Shown here piece by piece: positions 1-8,008 of a stretch of 64,000 nucleotides of DNA (its first letter is position 1; every line of letters begins with the position of its first letter). A program made the translations under genes and the position numbers. The notes beneath the pieces were generated by a model. That model worked only from the letters and a program-made list of their open reading frames with translations. It made no database searches and was not told the DNA's origin. The DNA comes from an uncultured Candidatus Melainabacteria bacterium. GTDB taxonomy: Bacteria; Cyanobacteriota; Vampirovibrionia; Gastranaerophilales; Gastranaerophilaceae. Where the stretch lies: the NCBI GenBank assembly GCA_934757155.1, contig CAKVLI010000008.1, positions 4,738 through 68,737 on the forward strand. Reading direction: 5' to 3'.

Positions 1-368
1 TAATTATCCACGACGGCGCCAGACCTTTGATTGGAAAAGGTGTAATTTCGCAGGTTATGGATTTAGTTGTGCTTAAAAATGCGGTTTCAGTTATGACAAA
101 AACAACAGATACGATTAAAGAAGTCGATGAAAACGGTATAATTGTAAGAACGATTGACCGTTCAAAGCTTTATAACACTCAAACTCCGCAAGCTTTCAAG
201 ACTGATTTAATCAAAGATGCACACGAAAAACTCAAAGAAGAGCATTTTACCGATGATTCATCTATGTTGGAAAAGCTTGGAATTCCTGTATCTATTGTTT
301 TGGGCAGTTATACTAATATAAAAATTACGACAAAAAGTGATTTAGATTTTGCCAAGCTCTATATTTAA
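1..368 (+). CDS. ispD: 2-C-methyl-D-erythritol 4-phosphate cytidylyltransferase, C-terminal part
   Basis: Partial gene entering from the left edge; the open frame begins at base 3. IspD transfers CMP from CTP to methylerythritol phosphate in the MEP route to isoprenoids. Visible family motifs are HDGARPL right at the edge, the QTPQAF segment, TDDSSMLEKLG, and a typical C-terminal NIKITTKSDLDFAK. About 121 residues are present, roughly half of the usual 230. A TTG at 27 is only an internal codon. dxr, the preceding enzyme of the same pathway, lies 3.3 kb downstream on the same strand, so the two MEP genes are loosely clustered. Confidence 0.93.
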   Translation, partial: IIHDGARPLIGKGVISQVMDLVVLKNAVSVMTKTTDTIKEVDENGIIVRTIDRSKLYNTQTPQAFKTDLIKDAHEKLKEEHFTDDSSMLEKLGIPVSIVLGSYTNIKITTKSDLDFAKLYI

Positions 369-524
369 ACAATCGCACTAGATATTTAGCAGTATAACAT
401 ATTATCAATGCGTGGTTTTCGTAAGTAATTATGCTTATTTGAGCTGAAAAATTTTTAAATAGACCGTTTAATAGTCCATTATATAAAAACCTTTTATAGT
501 GGTAACAACTAAGGTAGTACTACT

Positions 525-1403
525 ATGAAAAAAATTTTTATAATAACCTCAATATTTATATATTTATTTGCTTTTATCCCTGTAGAAAGCTTTGCTTTGC
601 CAAATACCCAAAATGCAGAAATCTCAAAGATTGAAAACGATTTATATGGTTTTGATTACACAAGTGATGCACTTCAAAACCGCGTATCAAGGCTTGAGAA
701 AACTATTTACGGCAAAGCATCGACCGGCGATATAAAAAAACGTATATTGCGCTTGTCCAACGATATTTTAGCGGAGCAAATTGGGCTTCAAATTCCACCT
801 GTAGAAGATACTTTTAATGAAGATGAAATCGCAAAAGCTGATAACACAGTGAGCTATCCGGTTGTAGATGAAATAGAGATGAAGCTGTTTAATAAAACCT
901 ACAAAGAACGAGATTTCCATACTCGTATTGTAACAATCGAAAGAAAACTGTTTGGTAAAATTTATGATGTGGATGATTATTCAACTCGTATGGACAGAAT
1001 TAAAAACGAAATGTCTCCTACAATTGCAAAAGAAAATAACCGCTATAATTATGACAATAACGCGCTTACATCTTCTGATTTAAGTGGATTAAATTCAAGC
1101 AGGTATTCAGTTATGCCTTATGGACAACGAAATTATACGAGGCCGTATGCTAATTACGGAGATTATGCTAACGATTTTCCTCCGCCGGAGAACCTCAATG
1201 ATGAGCTCGCACAGCTTGAATATGACACATTCGGAACGGAGTTCTCTAATGAAGACACGAAAACACGTATAAAACGTTTGAATAGTGTTAATAAGGCGAA
1301 AAAATCTTCAAAACGTTATGATTCTCAAAAATTCCAGCAGAGAATGTCTACCGCAATGGAAATCGGCGCAATGTTACTGATGATTCTAGCAATGGTTCTG
1401 TAA
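525..1403 (+). CDS. Secreted or membrane-tethered repeat protein, function unknown
   Basis: 292 residues. The first 25 look like a signal peptide (KK, hydrophobic stretch, ESFA). The mature part has at least three imperfect units of about 45 residues with the pattern LE-x4-[FY]G-x10-R-x2-[RI]L/IE, for example around residues 36-80, 116-165 and 228-253 (IYGK, LFGK and TFGT cores). The last 20 residues form a hydrophobic segment, possibly a membrane anchor. I do not recognise a catalytic domain. It stands alone between ispD and a strong terminator. Similar LE...FG repeats occur in secreted proteins of cyanobacterial relatives, but that comparison is from memory and unverified. Confidence 0.75.
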   Translation: MKKIFIITSIFIYLFAFIPVESFALPNTQNAEISKIENDLYGFDYTSDALQNRVSRLEKTIYGKASTGDIKKRILRLSNDILAEQIGLQIPPVEDTFNEDEIAKADNTVSYPVVDEIEMKLFNKTYKERDFHTRIVTIERKLFGKIYDVDDYSTRMDRIKNEMSPTIAKENNRYNYDNNALTSSDLSGLNSSRYSVMPYGQRNYTRPYANYGDYANDFPPPENLNDELAQLEYDTFGTEFSNEDTKTRIKRLNSVNKAKKSSKRYDSQKFQQRMSTAMEIGAMLLMILAMVL

Positions 1404-1408
1404 TATAA

Positions 1409-1440
1409 AAGACATCCGCCTTTTGGGTGGCGGATGTCTT
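1409..1440. terminator. Bidirectional rho-independent terminator
   Basis: A perfect 12-bp stem (1409-1420 with 1429-1440) with an 8-nt loop, flanked by T-rich sequence on the right and A-rich sequence on the left. It lies between the ends of two convergent genes (1403 and 1462) and can serve both. Confidence 0.85.
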
Positions 1441-1461
1441 GTTTTATAATGATTATAATTA

Positions 1462-2193
1462 TTAACCGAGTCCGAATTTTGGAGCTGCGTTTTGAGCTTC
1501 GTTTGATATAAGTTGGTCGTAAGATTGAATTTCCTGATTGATTCTTGTCAGTCTTGTTTCTCTTTGAGTTTTGTCCAACTCCATCATTGTCTCTTGGTAA
1601 CTCAATGCATCGAGTGCCGCATCCTGTTCTGCTTGCAACTGTTCTTTTTGAGCTTCCAACCATATTGATACATTGTCGCTGTATTGTTGGCTTGCCTGTT
1701 GAACACCCATTCTGGCTTGATCCTGCATCATTCTTGCGGCATTCATTGCCTGCATAAATATCTTAACATCGTCTTCAGTGTAGTTTTCATAGATATATTT
1801 ACCAGCGTTATCAGGATCTTCCTTCGTCAAGAACTTGCCGTTAGTCATATATTCATCGCGCATAGCCTCAGCAGTTTTTTGTGAAAGACCATTTTTAACA
1901 GCAATATCAAGCATGTTTTGATAGATATAACCATTCATTCCGCCCAAACTCCAAGGATTTACGGAATCTGTTCCAAAACCCGCCATTGATCTAAAGTACA
2001 TAGATGCATTATTCTGCATTGACTTAGCTTGAGATTCTAATTGTTGGAATAAACTTGTATATCTTTTTTGAGTTCTTTCAATATTCTTCTGTATACGGTC
2101 GAGTCCGCTCGAATATTTTGCGACCTCGAGAGTAAGCTGGTTCTTTTCTCGAACCAATCTCAGTTTTTGATATACTGCTAACAAAAGTGCCAT
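1462..2193 (-). CDS. Coiled-coil protein of unknown function
   Basis: 243 residues with no signal peptide. Residues 10-65 and the C-terminal 170-235 are rich in Glu, Gln, Lys and Leu in heptad-like spacing and should form coiled coils; the middle (70-120) is Gly/Ser/Asn-rich, with MAGFG and SLGGMNGYIYQ. An RBS (GAGGT, about 10 nt upstream) supports the ATG at 2193. No enzyme motif is seen. The protein at 32085 is also small, helical and Gln-rich, but I cannot align the two. A structural or secreted-filament role would be a guess. Confidence 0.7.
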   Translation of the reverse strand: MALLLAVYQKLRLVREKNQLTLEVAKYSSGLDRIQKNIERTQKRYTSLFQQLESQAKSMQNNASMYFRSMAGFGTDSVNPWSLGGMNGYIYQNMLDIAVKNGLSQKTAEAMRDEYMTNGKFLTKEDPDNAGKYIYENYTEDDVKIFMQAMNAARMMQDQARMGVQQASQQYSDNVSIWLEAQKEQLQAEQDAALDALSYQETMMELDKTQRETRLTRINQEIQSYDQLISNEAQNAAPKFGLG

Positions 2194-2279
2194 TTTTCTG
2201 CTTACCTCGTATACATTTTTATACTCTTATATATATTAAGTATGTTTGAAACGTAGAATTGCGCATTTCCAACTGTTTT

Positions 2280-2297
2280 GTTACAAAACTTTACATT
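2280..2297 (+). promoter_or_regulatory. HLR1-like direct repeat (OmpR/PhoB-type site)
   Basis: GTTACAAA-AC-TTTACATT is a perfect match to the cyanobacterial HLR1 consensus (G/T)TTACA(A/T)(A/T)-N2-(G/T)TTACA(A/T)(A/T), bound by the response regulator RpaB. It lies in the 179-bp divergent region between genes starting at 2193 (minus) and 2373 (plus). Which gene it controls, and by what protein, is inference. Confidence 0.45.
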
Positions 2298-2372
2298 AGA
2301 ACGCTAAAATGTAACACAAGATAAAAATTTTGTATTTGATTAAATAAGAAAATAATTATAAAATAATAAGGA

Positions 2373-3365
2373 ATGAAGTACAAAAAGTTAACAAAAGAAC
2401 AAATACTAATATCCATAGATAGGCTTACACGATTTAAGAAAACAAGGGATAAGTACCTGCGTGTGTTTACTGATATATTGATGTCTAATCTGATTGAGCC
2501 TAAATTAAGGAAATCAGATATAGAAAAAATGGATTATCAGGAATTGGCAGAATGCGTCAGCGAGATATTTAACTCCTCAATCGATAACAGGAAAAACAAT
2601 ACTTCTATAAATATTAAATTAAAAGATTATGAAAACTCTGTCTTTGTAAATGATGACGAAACGCAAATGCTTCTTGATAATAATATAAATTATTACGGCG
2701 CGTTGAAACTTATTCCTGATGACTGTCCAATAAATTTAAAATGGCTAAAAAGCCTTTCATCGGATGCTGATTTAGACGAAATGCGGAAACAACATTTATT
2801 AAAATTCCCAATTTGTAAGATTATTCTAGTTGAAGGTATAACAGAAGAGATTCTTTTGCCGGCATTCTCAAAGTTTTTAGGATACGATTTTTATGCTGAA
2901 GGTATACAAATAATAGCTGCAGGCGGCAAAAATCAGGTTGTTAAAATGTATTACGAGCTATCAGAAGATGTTAAGGTGCCTATATTTATATTATTAGATA
3001 AGGATGCTGAAGAGAATATCAATCAAATACGTCCAAAATTGCGTGGTATAGATAAAATTCACCTTGTTTCGTGCGGAGAGTTTGAAGATTTGCTCTCAAA
3101 ATCGTTGATTGTAAAAACAGTAAATACACATTTTGAAAATTTTATGGCAATATCGGAAGCTGATTTATCAGAAGCTTTACCTACAGCAAAGATTTTAGAA
3201 GAAATTTTTAAAACAAAAGGTTTGCACGAATTCAAAAAAGCTGAGTTTGCGAAATTAGTCAGAGAAAATATCTCTAAAAATACTGATATTTCAGCTGAAA
3301 TATACCAAATTATTGCTGAAATATCAGCAGGGAACAAACTGCTTGACACTCAGATTTGTTCTTGA
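2373..3365 (+). CDS. Stand-alone OLD-like TOPRIM domain protein
   Basis: 330 residues. The C-terminal half resembles the TOPRIM nuclease domain of OLD-family proteins: VEGITEEILLP (catalytic Glu, about residue 153), an AAGGKNQ segment about 30 residues later, LLDKDAEE (DxD, about 209) and CGEFEDLLS further on. The N-terminal 140 residues are helical and polar, with no P-loop, so the ABC-type ATPase half of OLD proteins is absent. OLD relatives act in DNA cleavage and phage defence, but no partner gene is adjacent. The start is uncertain: AAGGA touches the ATG directly, and a TATAAA lies 10 nt upstream, so the message may be almost leaderless. Confidence 0.7.
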   Translation: MKYKKLTKEQILISIDRLTRFKKTRDKYLRVFTDILMSNLIEPKLRKSDIEKMDYQELAECVSEIFNSSIDNRKNNTSINIKLKDYENSVFVNDDETQMLLDNNINYYGALKLIPDDCPINLKWLKSLSSDADLDEMRKQHLLKFPICKIILVEGITEEILLPAFSKFLGYDFYAEGIQIIAAGGKNQVVKMYYELSEDVKVPIFILLDKDAEENINQIRPKLRGIDKIHLVSCGEFEDLLSKSLIVKTVNTHFENFMAISEADLSEALPTAKILEEIFKTKGLHEFKKAEFAKLVRENISKNTDISAEIYQIIAEISAGNKLLDTQICS

Positions 3366-3426
3366 TAATATATATCTCGTGGTCATACAGACCACAATAG
3401 CCAGAATCGGTAAATAAATAGTTTAT

Positions 3427-3499
3427 GCGCTTGTAGCTCAGCAGGTAGAGCACTCCCCTTTTAAGGGATAGGTCGCGCGTTCGAATCGCGCCAAGCGCA
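3427..3499 (+). tRNA. tRNA-Lys (anticodon TTT)
   Basis: Full cloverleaf: acceptor GCGCTTG / CAAGCGC (3427-3433 with 3492-3498), D-arm GCTC/GAGC, anticodon loop CTTTTAA with TTT at 3460-3462, T-arm GCGCG-TTCGAAT-CGCGC, discriminator A. CCA is not encoded. It is followed by a T-run at 3500-3505. Confidence 0.97.
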
Positions 3500-3658
3500 T
3501 TTTTTGTTGCTTAATTCCCCCGTTAAACGCGAGTGAGCAAGAGGATCGCGCCAAGCATCACCAACCACCTTCCGAATTTGTAAATTCACTTCGTTCATCA
3601 ACAAATTCACCCCTCCTCCCCAAGGAGGGTCAATTAATATCAACATTTCTTTTTGTAA
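3500..3658. other. Non-coding stretch with a tRNA 3'-end remnant and hairpins
   Basis: Holds a 12-nt copy of the tRNA-Lys 3' end (ATCGCGCCAAGC at 3545-3556 versus 3485-3496), a short inverted repeat GAATTTGT...ACAAATTC, and a CCCTCC...GGAGGG hairpin (3611-3629). The composition differs from neighbouring genes. An open frame on the minus strand here runs through the tRNA and is not a gene. Confidence 0.5.
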
Positions 3659-3664
3659 TATAAT
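3659..3664 (+). promoter_or_regulatory. -10 element TATAAT, 6 nt before the dxr start
   Basis: TATAAT followed by ATAACT and then the ATG of dxr, with no Shine-Dalgarno sequence in between. Transcription would begin at or within a base or two of the start codon, implying a leaderless message. No convincing -35 was found. Confidence 0.5.
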
Positions 3665-3670
3665 ATAACT

Positions 3671-4795
3671 ATGAAAAGAAGAATTAGTATTTTAGGTTCT
3701 ACCGGCTCAATTGGTAGACAAGCTTTAGAAGTTATTGAGAAGATTAGCGATAAGTTTGAGGTAGTAGCTCTTGCCGCAGGCAGCAATACTACGCTTTTGA
3801 ACAAACAGATTGCCAAGTTTAAACCAAAGTATGCTTGCGCTTCAAAACCTGAATTAATTGAAGGTGCAAAGCCTATCACATTAGAAGAGATTTGTTCTGA
3901 TAGAACAAATGATATAATCTTAGTTGCAGTGTCAGGTAAAGTTGGTTTAAAACCGACAATAACCGCAATTAATCACGGCATTGATATTGCTCTTGCAAAC
4001 AAAGAAACTCTTGTAATGGCTGGTGATATTGTAATGCCATTAGCTAAAGCAAAAGGAGTAAAAATTATTCCTGTAGACAGCGAGCACTGCGCGATTCATC
4101 AATGCATAAAAGATATAGCTCAAGTTGAGAAGCTTATAATTACCGCTTCCGGCGGGCCATTTCTTCACAAAAGCATTGAAGATATGAAAAACGCTACTGT
4201 TACAGAAGCATTAGCGCACCCGCGTTGGAATATGGGACGTAAAATTACAGTAGACAGTGCAACTCTTATGAATAAGGGCTTAGAAGTTATTGAAGCTCAT
4301 CATCTTTTTGGTATGCCTTACGATAAAATTGACGTTGTAGTACATCCTCAAAGTGTTGTACATTCAGCAATTGAATATGTTGATGGAAGTGTAATTGCTC
4401 AACTTGGGTTGCCAAGTATGCATATTCCGATTCAGTATGCAATTACTTATCCTGAACGTTTTGAGGGTATAAAGTCACACAGTTTCAGTTTTGCTCAAAT
4501 TGCGAGATTGGATTTCGAAGAACCTGATTGGGATAAATTTAAGGCATTGAAAATTGCATACAATGTAGGAAAAGAGGGTGGTTCGCTGCCTGTTTGTATG
4601 AACGCGGCTAATGAAGAAGCTGTTTTTGCATTCTTGGAAGGTAGAATTAAGCTGTTTGATATAGTTAATACCGTTGAAAAAATGCTTGAACTGCACAAAC
4701 CTGTTTACACCCCTTCTATTGATGAAATTTTTGCAATAGATGAAGAAGTTAGAGTTAAGACCAGAGAGTCTTTCAAAAGCTTAAATAGTATCTAA
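3671..4795 (+). CDS. dxr: 1-deoxy-D-xylulose 5-phosphate reductoisomerase
   Basis: 374 residues, normal length. It converts DXP to methylerythritol phosphate with NADPH, the first committed MEP step. Motifs: GSTGSIGRQ (NADPH binding, residues 8-16), ALAAGSN, ANKETLV, PVDSEHCAI (metal and substrate site), ASGGPF, HPRWNMG and VDSATLMNKGLEVIEA with the metal-binding acidic residues, and HPQSVVHS. It converges on the BioF-type gene and overlaps its 3' end by 15 bp. The only promoter signal is TATAAT 6 nt before the ATG. Together with ispD upstream it shows isoprenoids are made by the MEP pathway. Confidence 0.97.
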   Translation: MKRRISILGSTGSIGRQALEVIEKISDKFEVVALAAGSNTTLLNKQIAKFKPKYACASKPELIEGAKPITLEEICSDRTNDIILVAVSGKVGLKPTITAINHGIDIALANKETLVMAGDIVMPLAKAKGVKIIPVDSEHCAIHQCIKDIAQVEKLIITASGGPFLHKSIEDMKNATVTEALAHPRWNMGRKITVDSATLMNKGLEVIEAHHLFGMPYDKIDVVVHPQSVVHSAIEYVDGSVIAQLGLPSMHIPIQYAITYPERFEGIKSHSFSFAQIARLDFEEPDWDKFKALKIAYNVGKEGGSLPVCMNAANEEAVFAFLEGRIKLFDIVNTVEKMLELHKPVYTPSIDEIFAIDEEVRVKTRESFKSLNSI

Positions 4796-5914
4796 AATGC
4801 GCTTTATATCTTTAATATCAGTATCAGAAGTCAAAGATATTCGTAATCTTGCCGTACCGATAGGAACAGTCGGAGGTCGAATAGCCGGTATATAATAGCC
4901 CATTGCTTTAAGCTTTTCAGATATTTTAAGTGTTGCTTCGTTATCCCCAATCACAACAGGAATAATTTGTGAATCAGAAGGAGTCATAATCCCTCTTTCT
5001 GCAAGCATTTTATGTACATCAGCAGACACTTTATCTAACAACATTTTTCTTGATAACATATAATCGCGCTTTTGTGTCAAAAGCCAATTTGACCATGCAA
5101 TATTAATTGGCGGAATTGAGGTTGAAAAGATAAAAGAGCGTGATTTGTTTATTAAATAATTGATTATGGCTTTATTTGATACGCAAAACGCGCCAAATGA
5201 GCCTACAGATTTACCAAAAGTCGCTGTAATTATATCAACATCTTTTCCCTCTGTTATCCCAGTCAAACCATTCCCACAAGCACAAAATGCGTGAGCTTCG
5301 TCAATCATTAATAAGCAGTTATATTTGTTTTTAAGTTCAATTAGTTTATCAATATCAGCTATATCACCATCCATTGAAAAAACTGATTCTGACACGATTA
5401 AAGCTCTTTTATATTTATCTCGCTTTACCTGCAAAAGTCTTTCTAAGCCTTCATAATCAAAGTGTTTGTACCTTATGAATTCACCTTCGGAAAGGCGCAT
5501 TCCATCAATTATGCTTGCATGGTTCAATTTATCAGAAAAGACTACATCCCCTTTTGAAATAAGAGCTGATATTACACCTAAATTGCACTGATAACCCGTA
5601 TTAAAGATTAAAGCTGAGTCTTTATTGAAGAGTTTAGTAATGGTGTTTTCAAGTTCCGCAAACTCTTCAGAAGTACCACTCAGTAAACGAGCAGAAGCAG
5701 AAGAAAATAAGGGCATATTGCCTTTATGCGAGTCCAAAAACTCATGGATTAAATCGATTTTTGTACTTATACCGAGATAATCGTTTGAGGCAAAATTAAC
5801 ATATTCTTTTCCGTCAATTACTACTTTACCGTCAGATTTAGTAGAAATTCTCGGTATTTTTCTAAATTGTCCGTTTTCTTCCAGCCTGTTTAATTCGTTT
5901 AATATTTCTTGCAT
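4781..5914 (-). CDS. BioF-type alpha-oxoamine synthase (8-amino-7-oxononanoate synthase or glycine C-acetyltransferase)
   Basis: 377 residues of the class II PLP aminotransferase fold. Alpha-oxoamine synthases condense an amino acid with an acyl-CoA or acyl-ACP. Key sites: FASNDYLG (41-48), ARLLSGTS (76-82), NHAS (His132), DEAHAF (Asp205, His208), and the PLP lysine in ATFGKSVGS (Lys235). No other biotin gene is in the window, so BioF, KBL or another acyl specificity cannot be separated by sequence alone. It is co-transcribed with the upstream protease gene, sharing base 5914 (TAATG overlap). Confidence 0.88.
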   Translation of the reverse strand: MQEILNELNRLEENGQFRKIPRISTKSDGKVVIDGKEYVNFASNDYLGISTKIDLIHEFLDSHKGNMPLFSSASARLLSGTSEEFAELENTITKLFNKDSALIFNTGYQCNLGVISALISKGDVVFSDKLNHASIIDGMRLSEGEFIRYKHFDYEGLERLLQVKRDKYKRALIVSESVFSMDGDIADIDKLIELKNKYNCLLMIDEAHAFCACGNGLTGITEGKDVDIITATFGKSVGSFGAFCVSNKAIINYLINKSRSFIFSTSIPPINIAWSNWLLTQKRDYMLSRKMLLDKVSADVHKMLAERGIMTPSDSQIIPVVIGDNEATLKISEKLKAMGYYIPAIRPPTVPIGTARLRISLTSDTDIKDIKRILDTI

Positions 5915-7167
5915 TATTTTTCCTTAGCTAAAACTTCTTTTGCCATATTTAATTGAACATCATCTCTGTTGTTTAAATAAAAATCAAACTCATTTCCTAC
6001 TTCAACATCAGGTTTGATACCCAATTTATTGATATCAGTGCCATTTGGCGTTAAATATCGAGCTATAGTTACATTTAAACCAGTCTTATTAGGAAGTGGC
6101 ACAACTTTCTGTACCAAACCTTTACCAAAAGTCTTTTTGCCTACCAATTTTGCCTTGTGGTAGTCCTTCAATGCACCTGATAAAATCTCACTCGCGCTTG
6201 CACTAGCACCATTTACTAGAACTACTACAGGTTTGTCTAAGAGTTTTTGATCCGGACTTGCCTGAATGGATTTCTTATAACCATTTCTATAGATAATTTC
6301 AACAATTTCGCCTTGTTGAATAAACATATTTGCGATAAATACAGCATTATCAAGCAAACCGCCGGTATTTCCCCTCAAATCAATAATAATAGAGTCAGTG
6401 TTTTTGGTGTTTTCCAATGCTTCCATGAACTCATTGGGTGTTGTGCCGCCCATGAAACTTATTATTTGGATATATCCGATATGATTATCCAAAACAGAGC
6501 TTTTGACGTTTTTAATCTTAATTTCTTTACGTTTTATTTTCTTCACTAACTTTTTACCGTCACGAAGGATAGACAGTTCAACAACACTATTTTCAGGTCC
6601 TCTTACTAAAGCTGCAACTTCTGATATATTCATACCATTAATTTCTTTTCCATCTACGGCTGTAATGATATCACCTTGTTTTAATCCCGCAAAATCTGCA
6701 GGTGTAGATGGAATTATGTTAAAAATTTCGATTTTACCTGAGTTTGAGTAAATATTTACCCCAATTCCATATATTTTTGAAGTAATAGAGGTAGTCAATT
6801 CTTCAAAATCTTTTTGTGGCATAAATCTTGTATATGGCTCATTTAGGCTGGCAATCATAGTATCGATTGCGACTCTTGCATCATCATCTGTCTTGATTTT
6901 ACCCTGATATCTTGTTCTCCAACGATACCAATCCTGATGATTTAACGACGGCTCATAGTAGTCTTTATGGATAACTTTCCACGTTTTATCAAACAATTTT
7001 TGCGGAATAACTACATCATTATTGTACATAGACTGCATTGCAAAATAAGAATTAGCCCTGTTAAAGGTGTCCATGAAAACACGGTTAAATATAACCAAAA
7101 TAAGGATTAATAATAATGATATAACTACTTGCTTTATCTTCATAAACCTATTTAACATCAATAACAT
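5914..7167 (-). CDS. C-terminal processing peptidase, S41 family (CtpA-like)
   Basis: 417 residues: an N-terminal signal anchor (about 10-30), a PDZ domain (about 130-205, with the GLKQGDIITAVDG loop), then the S41 protease core. The Ser/Lys dyad is present in NGASASASEI (319-328) and KKTFGKGLVQ (344-353). Such proteases act outside the cytoplasmic membrane, trimming C-termini of envelope proteins; in cyanobacteria CtpA processes the D1 protein, which is absent here. The ATG at 7167 and one eight codons later (7143) are both possible; neither has a clear RBS, and a TATATT lies 9 nt before the first. Confidence 0.93.
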   Translation of the reverse strand: MLLMLNRFMKIKQVVISLLLILILVIFNRVFMDTFNRANSYFAMQSMYNNDVVIPQKLFDKTWKVIHKDYYEPSLNHQDWYRWRTRYQGKIKTDDDARVAIDTMIASLNEPYTRFMPQKDFEELTTSITSKIYGIGVNIYSNSGKIEIFNIIPSTPADFAGLKQGDIITAVDGKEINGMNISEVAALVRGPENSVVELSILRDGKKLVKKIKRKEIKIKNVKSSVLDNHIGYIQIISFMGGTTPNEFMEALENTKNTDSIIIDLRGNTGGLLDNAVFIANMFIQQGEIVEIIYRNGYKKSIQASPDQKLLDKPVVVLVNGASASASEILSGALKDYHKAKLVGKKTFGKGLVQKVVPLPNKTGLNVTIARYLTPNGTDINKLGIKPDVEVGNEFDFYLNNRDDVQLNMAKEVLAKEK

Positions 7168-7221
7168 GCACTAATCAATATACTTTTTGCCTAAAAGCAT
7201 GCTTATTCAAATCAAGTGATA

Positions 7222-7893
7222 TTATTGATTACTAAACCCGGGAGAAGTTAGTGGTAAGTCTTTATAGCCTTGGTTTGCATAAACGGTTTTTTTAATATAT
7301 TTATTTGTATAATTCCCCTTTTCAAGAAGTTGTTTTAGTACATTTTCTCGCGTAACAAGCTCGGATTCAAGGTTGTTTGATTCGGGGTAACGCTTCAAAA
7401 GCTCACACCAAACGGTCGCTTCCATTGTCCACGCATATGTTTCTTCACTCAGAGAATTATATTCGTCTTGATGCAACGCTTCGTGCGAAAGTAATGCTGC
7501 TAAAGCTGCAGGTGGTGCATATTCATGTTTAGGATTGATATAAACATATAAGCGATTTTTCTTCTTCCAACCAACAGCATCAAAACTTGCATAAGCAGGA
7601 TTAAGCTCTGATAAATCCCTAAATTCAATTTTAATAGGACGTTGTGTCAAATTATAACCCAAAAAAGCTTTTCTTGAGAAATCTCCGCTAGAACCTTTCA
7701 GCATGTCTAAAGCAACATGAAATATTTGCTCTTTTGACACATCTTTATACTCAAGTGAAAGACTGTCAATGTATTCCTGGGTATATTTTTCAGGCAATTT
7801 TACTTGCCCAGGAACAGGCTCAAACTTAGGTGCAGCAAAGGTTGTAGTTGCTGAAAATATAATGGCGGTAAATAATATCAGTATCTTCTTCAT
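7222..7893 (-). CDS. Secreted HExxH protein, putative metallopeptidase-like
   Basis: About 223 residues from the ATG at 7893, preceded by GAGGG at 7 nt; an ATG 15 nt upstream overlaps that RBS and is less likely. A signal peptide (KKILILFTAIIFSATTTFA) is followed by a mature domain. In the second half HEALH (HExxH) is followed by several acidic residues in SLSEETYAWTMEATVW, a layout like zinc peptidases of the gluzincin type, where a downstream Glu is the third ligand. Substrate and activity are unknown. It is a single gene upstream of the protease gene on the same strand. Confidence 0.7.
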   Translation of the reverse strand: MKKILILFTAIIFSATTTFAAPKFEPVPGQVKLPEKYTQEYIDSLSLEYKDVSKEQIFHVALDMLKGSSGDFSRKAFLGYNLTQRPIKIEFRDLSELNPAYASFDAVGWKKKNRLYVYINPKHEYAPPAALAALLSHEALHQDEYNSLSEETYAWTMEATVWCELLKRYPESNNLESELVTRENVLKQLLEKGNYTNKYIKKTVYANQGYKDLPLTSPGFSNQ

Positions 7894-7972
7894 AAAACTA
7901 TCCCTCAAAACCTCATTTATTATATTATATACTTTATATCAGAATAAAGTCAAAAAAACTATATTTACAAAC

Positions 7973-8001
7973 TTGCATTACCCCTGAAACACTGATATAA
8001 T
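7973..8001 (+). promoter_or_regulatory. Promoter TTGCAT-17-TATAAT for the methyltransferase gene
   Basis: -35 TTGCAT at 7973-7978, a 17-bp spacer, -10 TATAAT at 7996-8001, then only 7 nt (AAAGGAT) to the ATG at 8009. The start of transcription should fall at or next to the start codon. Confidence 0.6.
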
Positions 8002-8008
8002 AAAGGAT

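Noticed and set aside
3461..3646. 61-codon open frame on the minus strand over tRNA-Lys
   Set aside because: It is an antisense reading of the tRNA and its remnant; no RBS and no conserved protein pattern.
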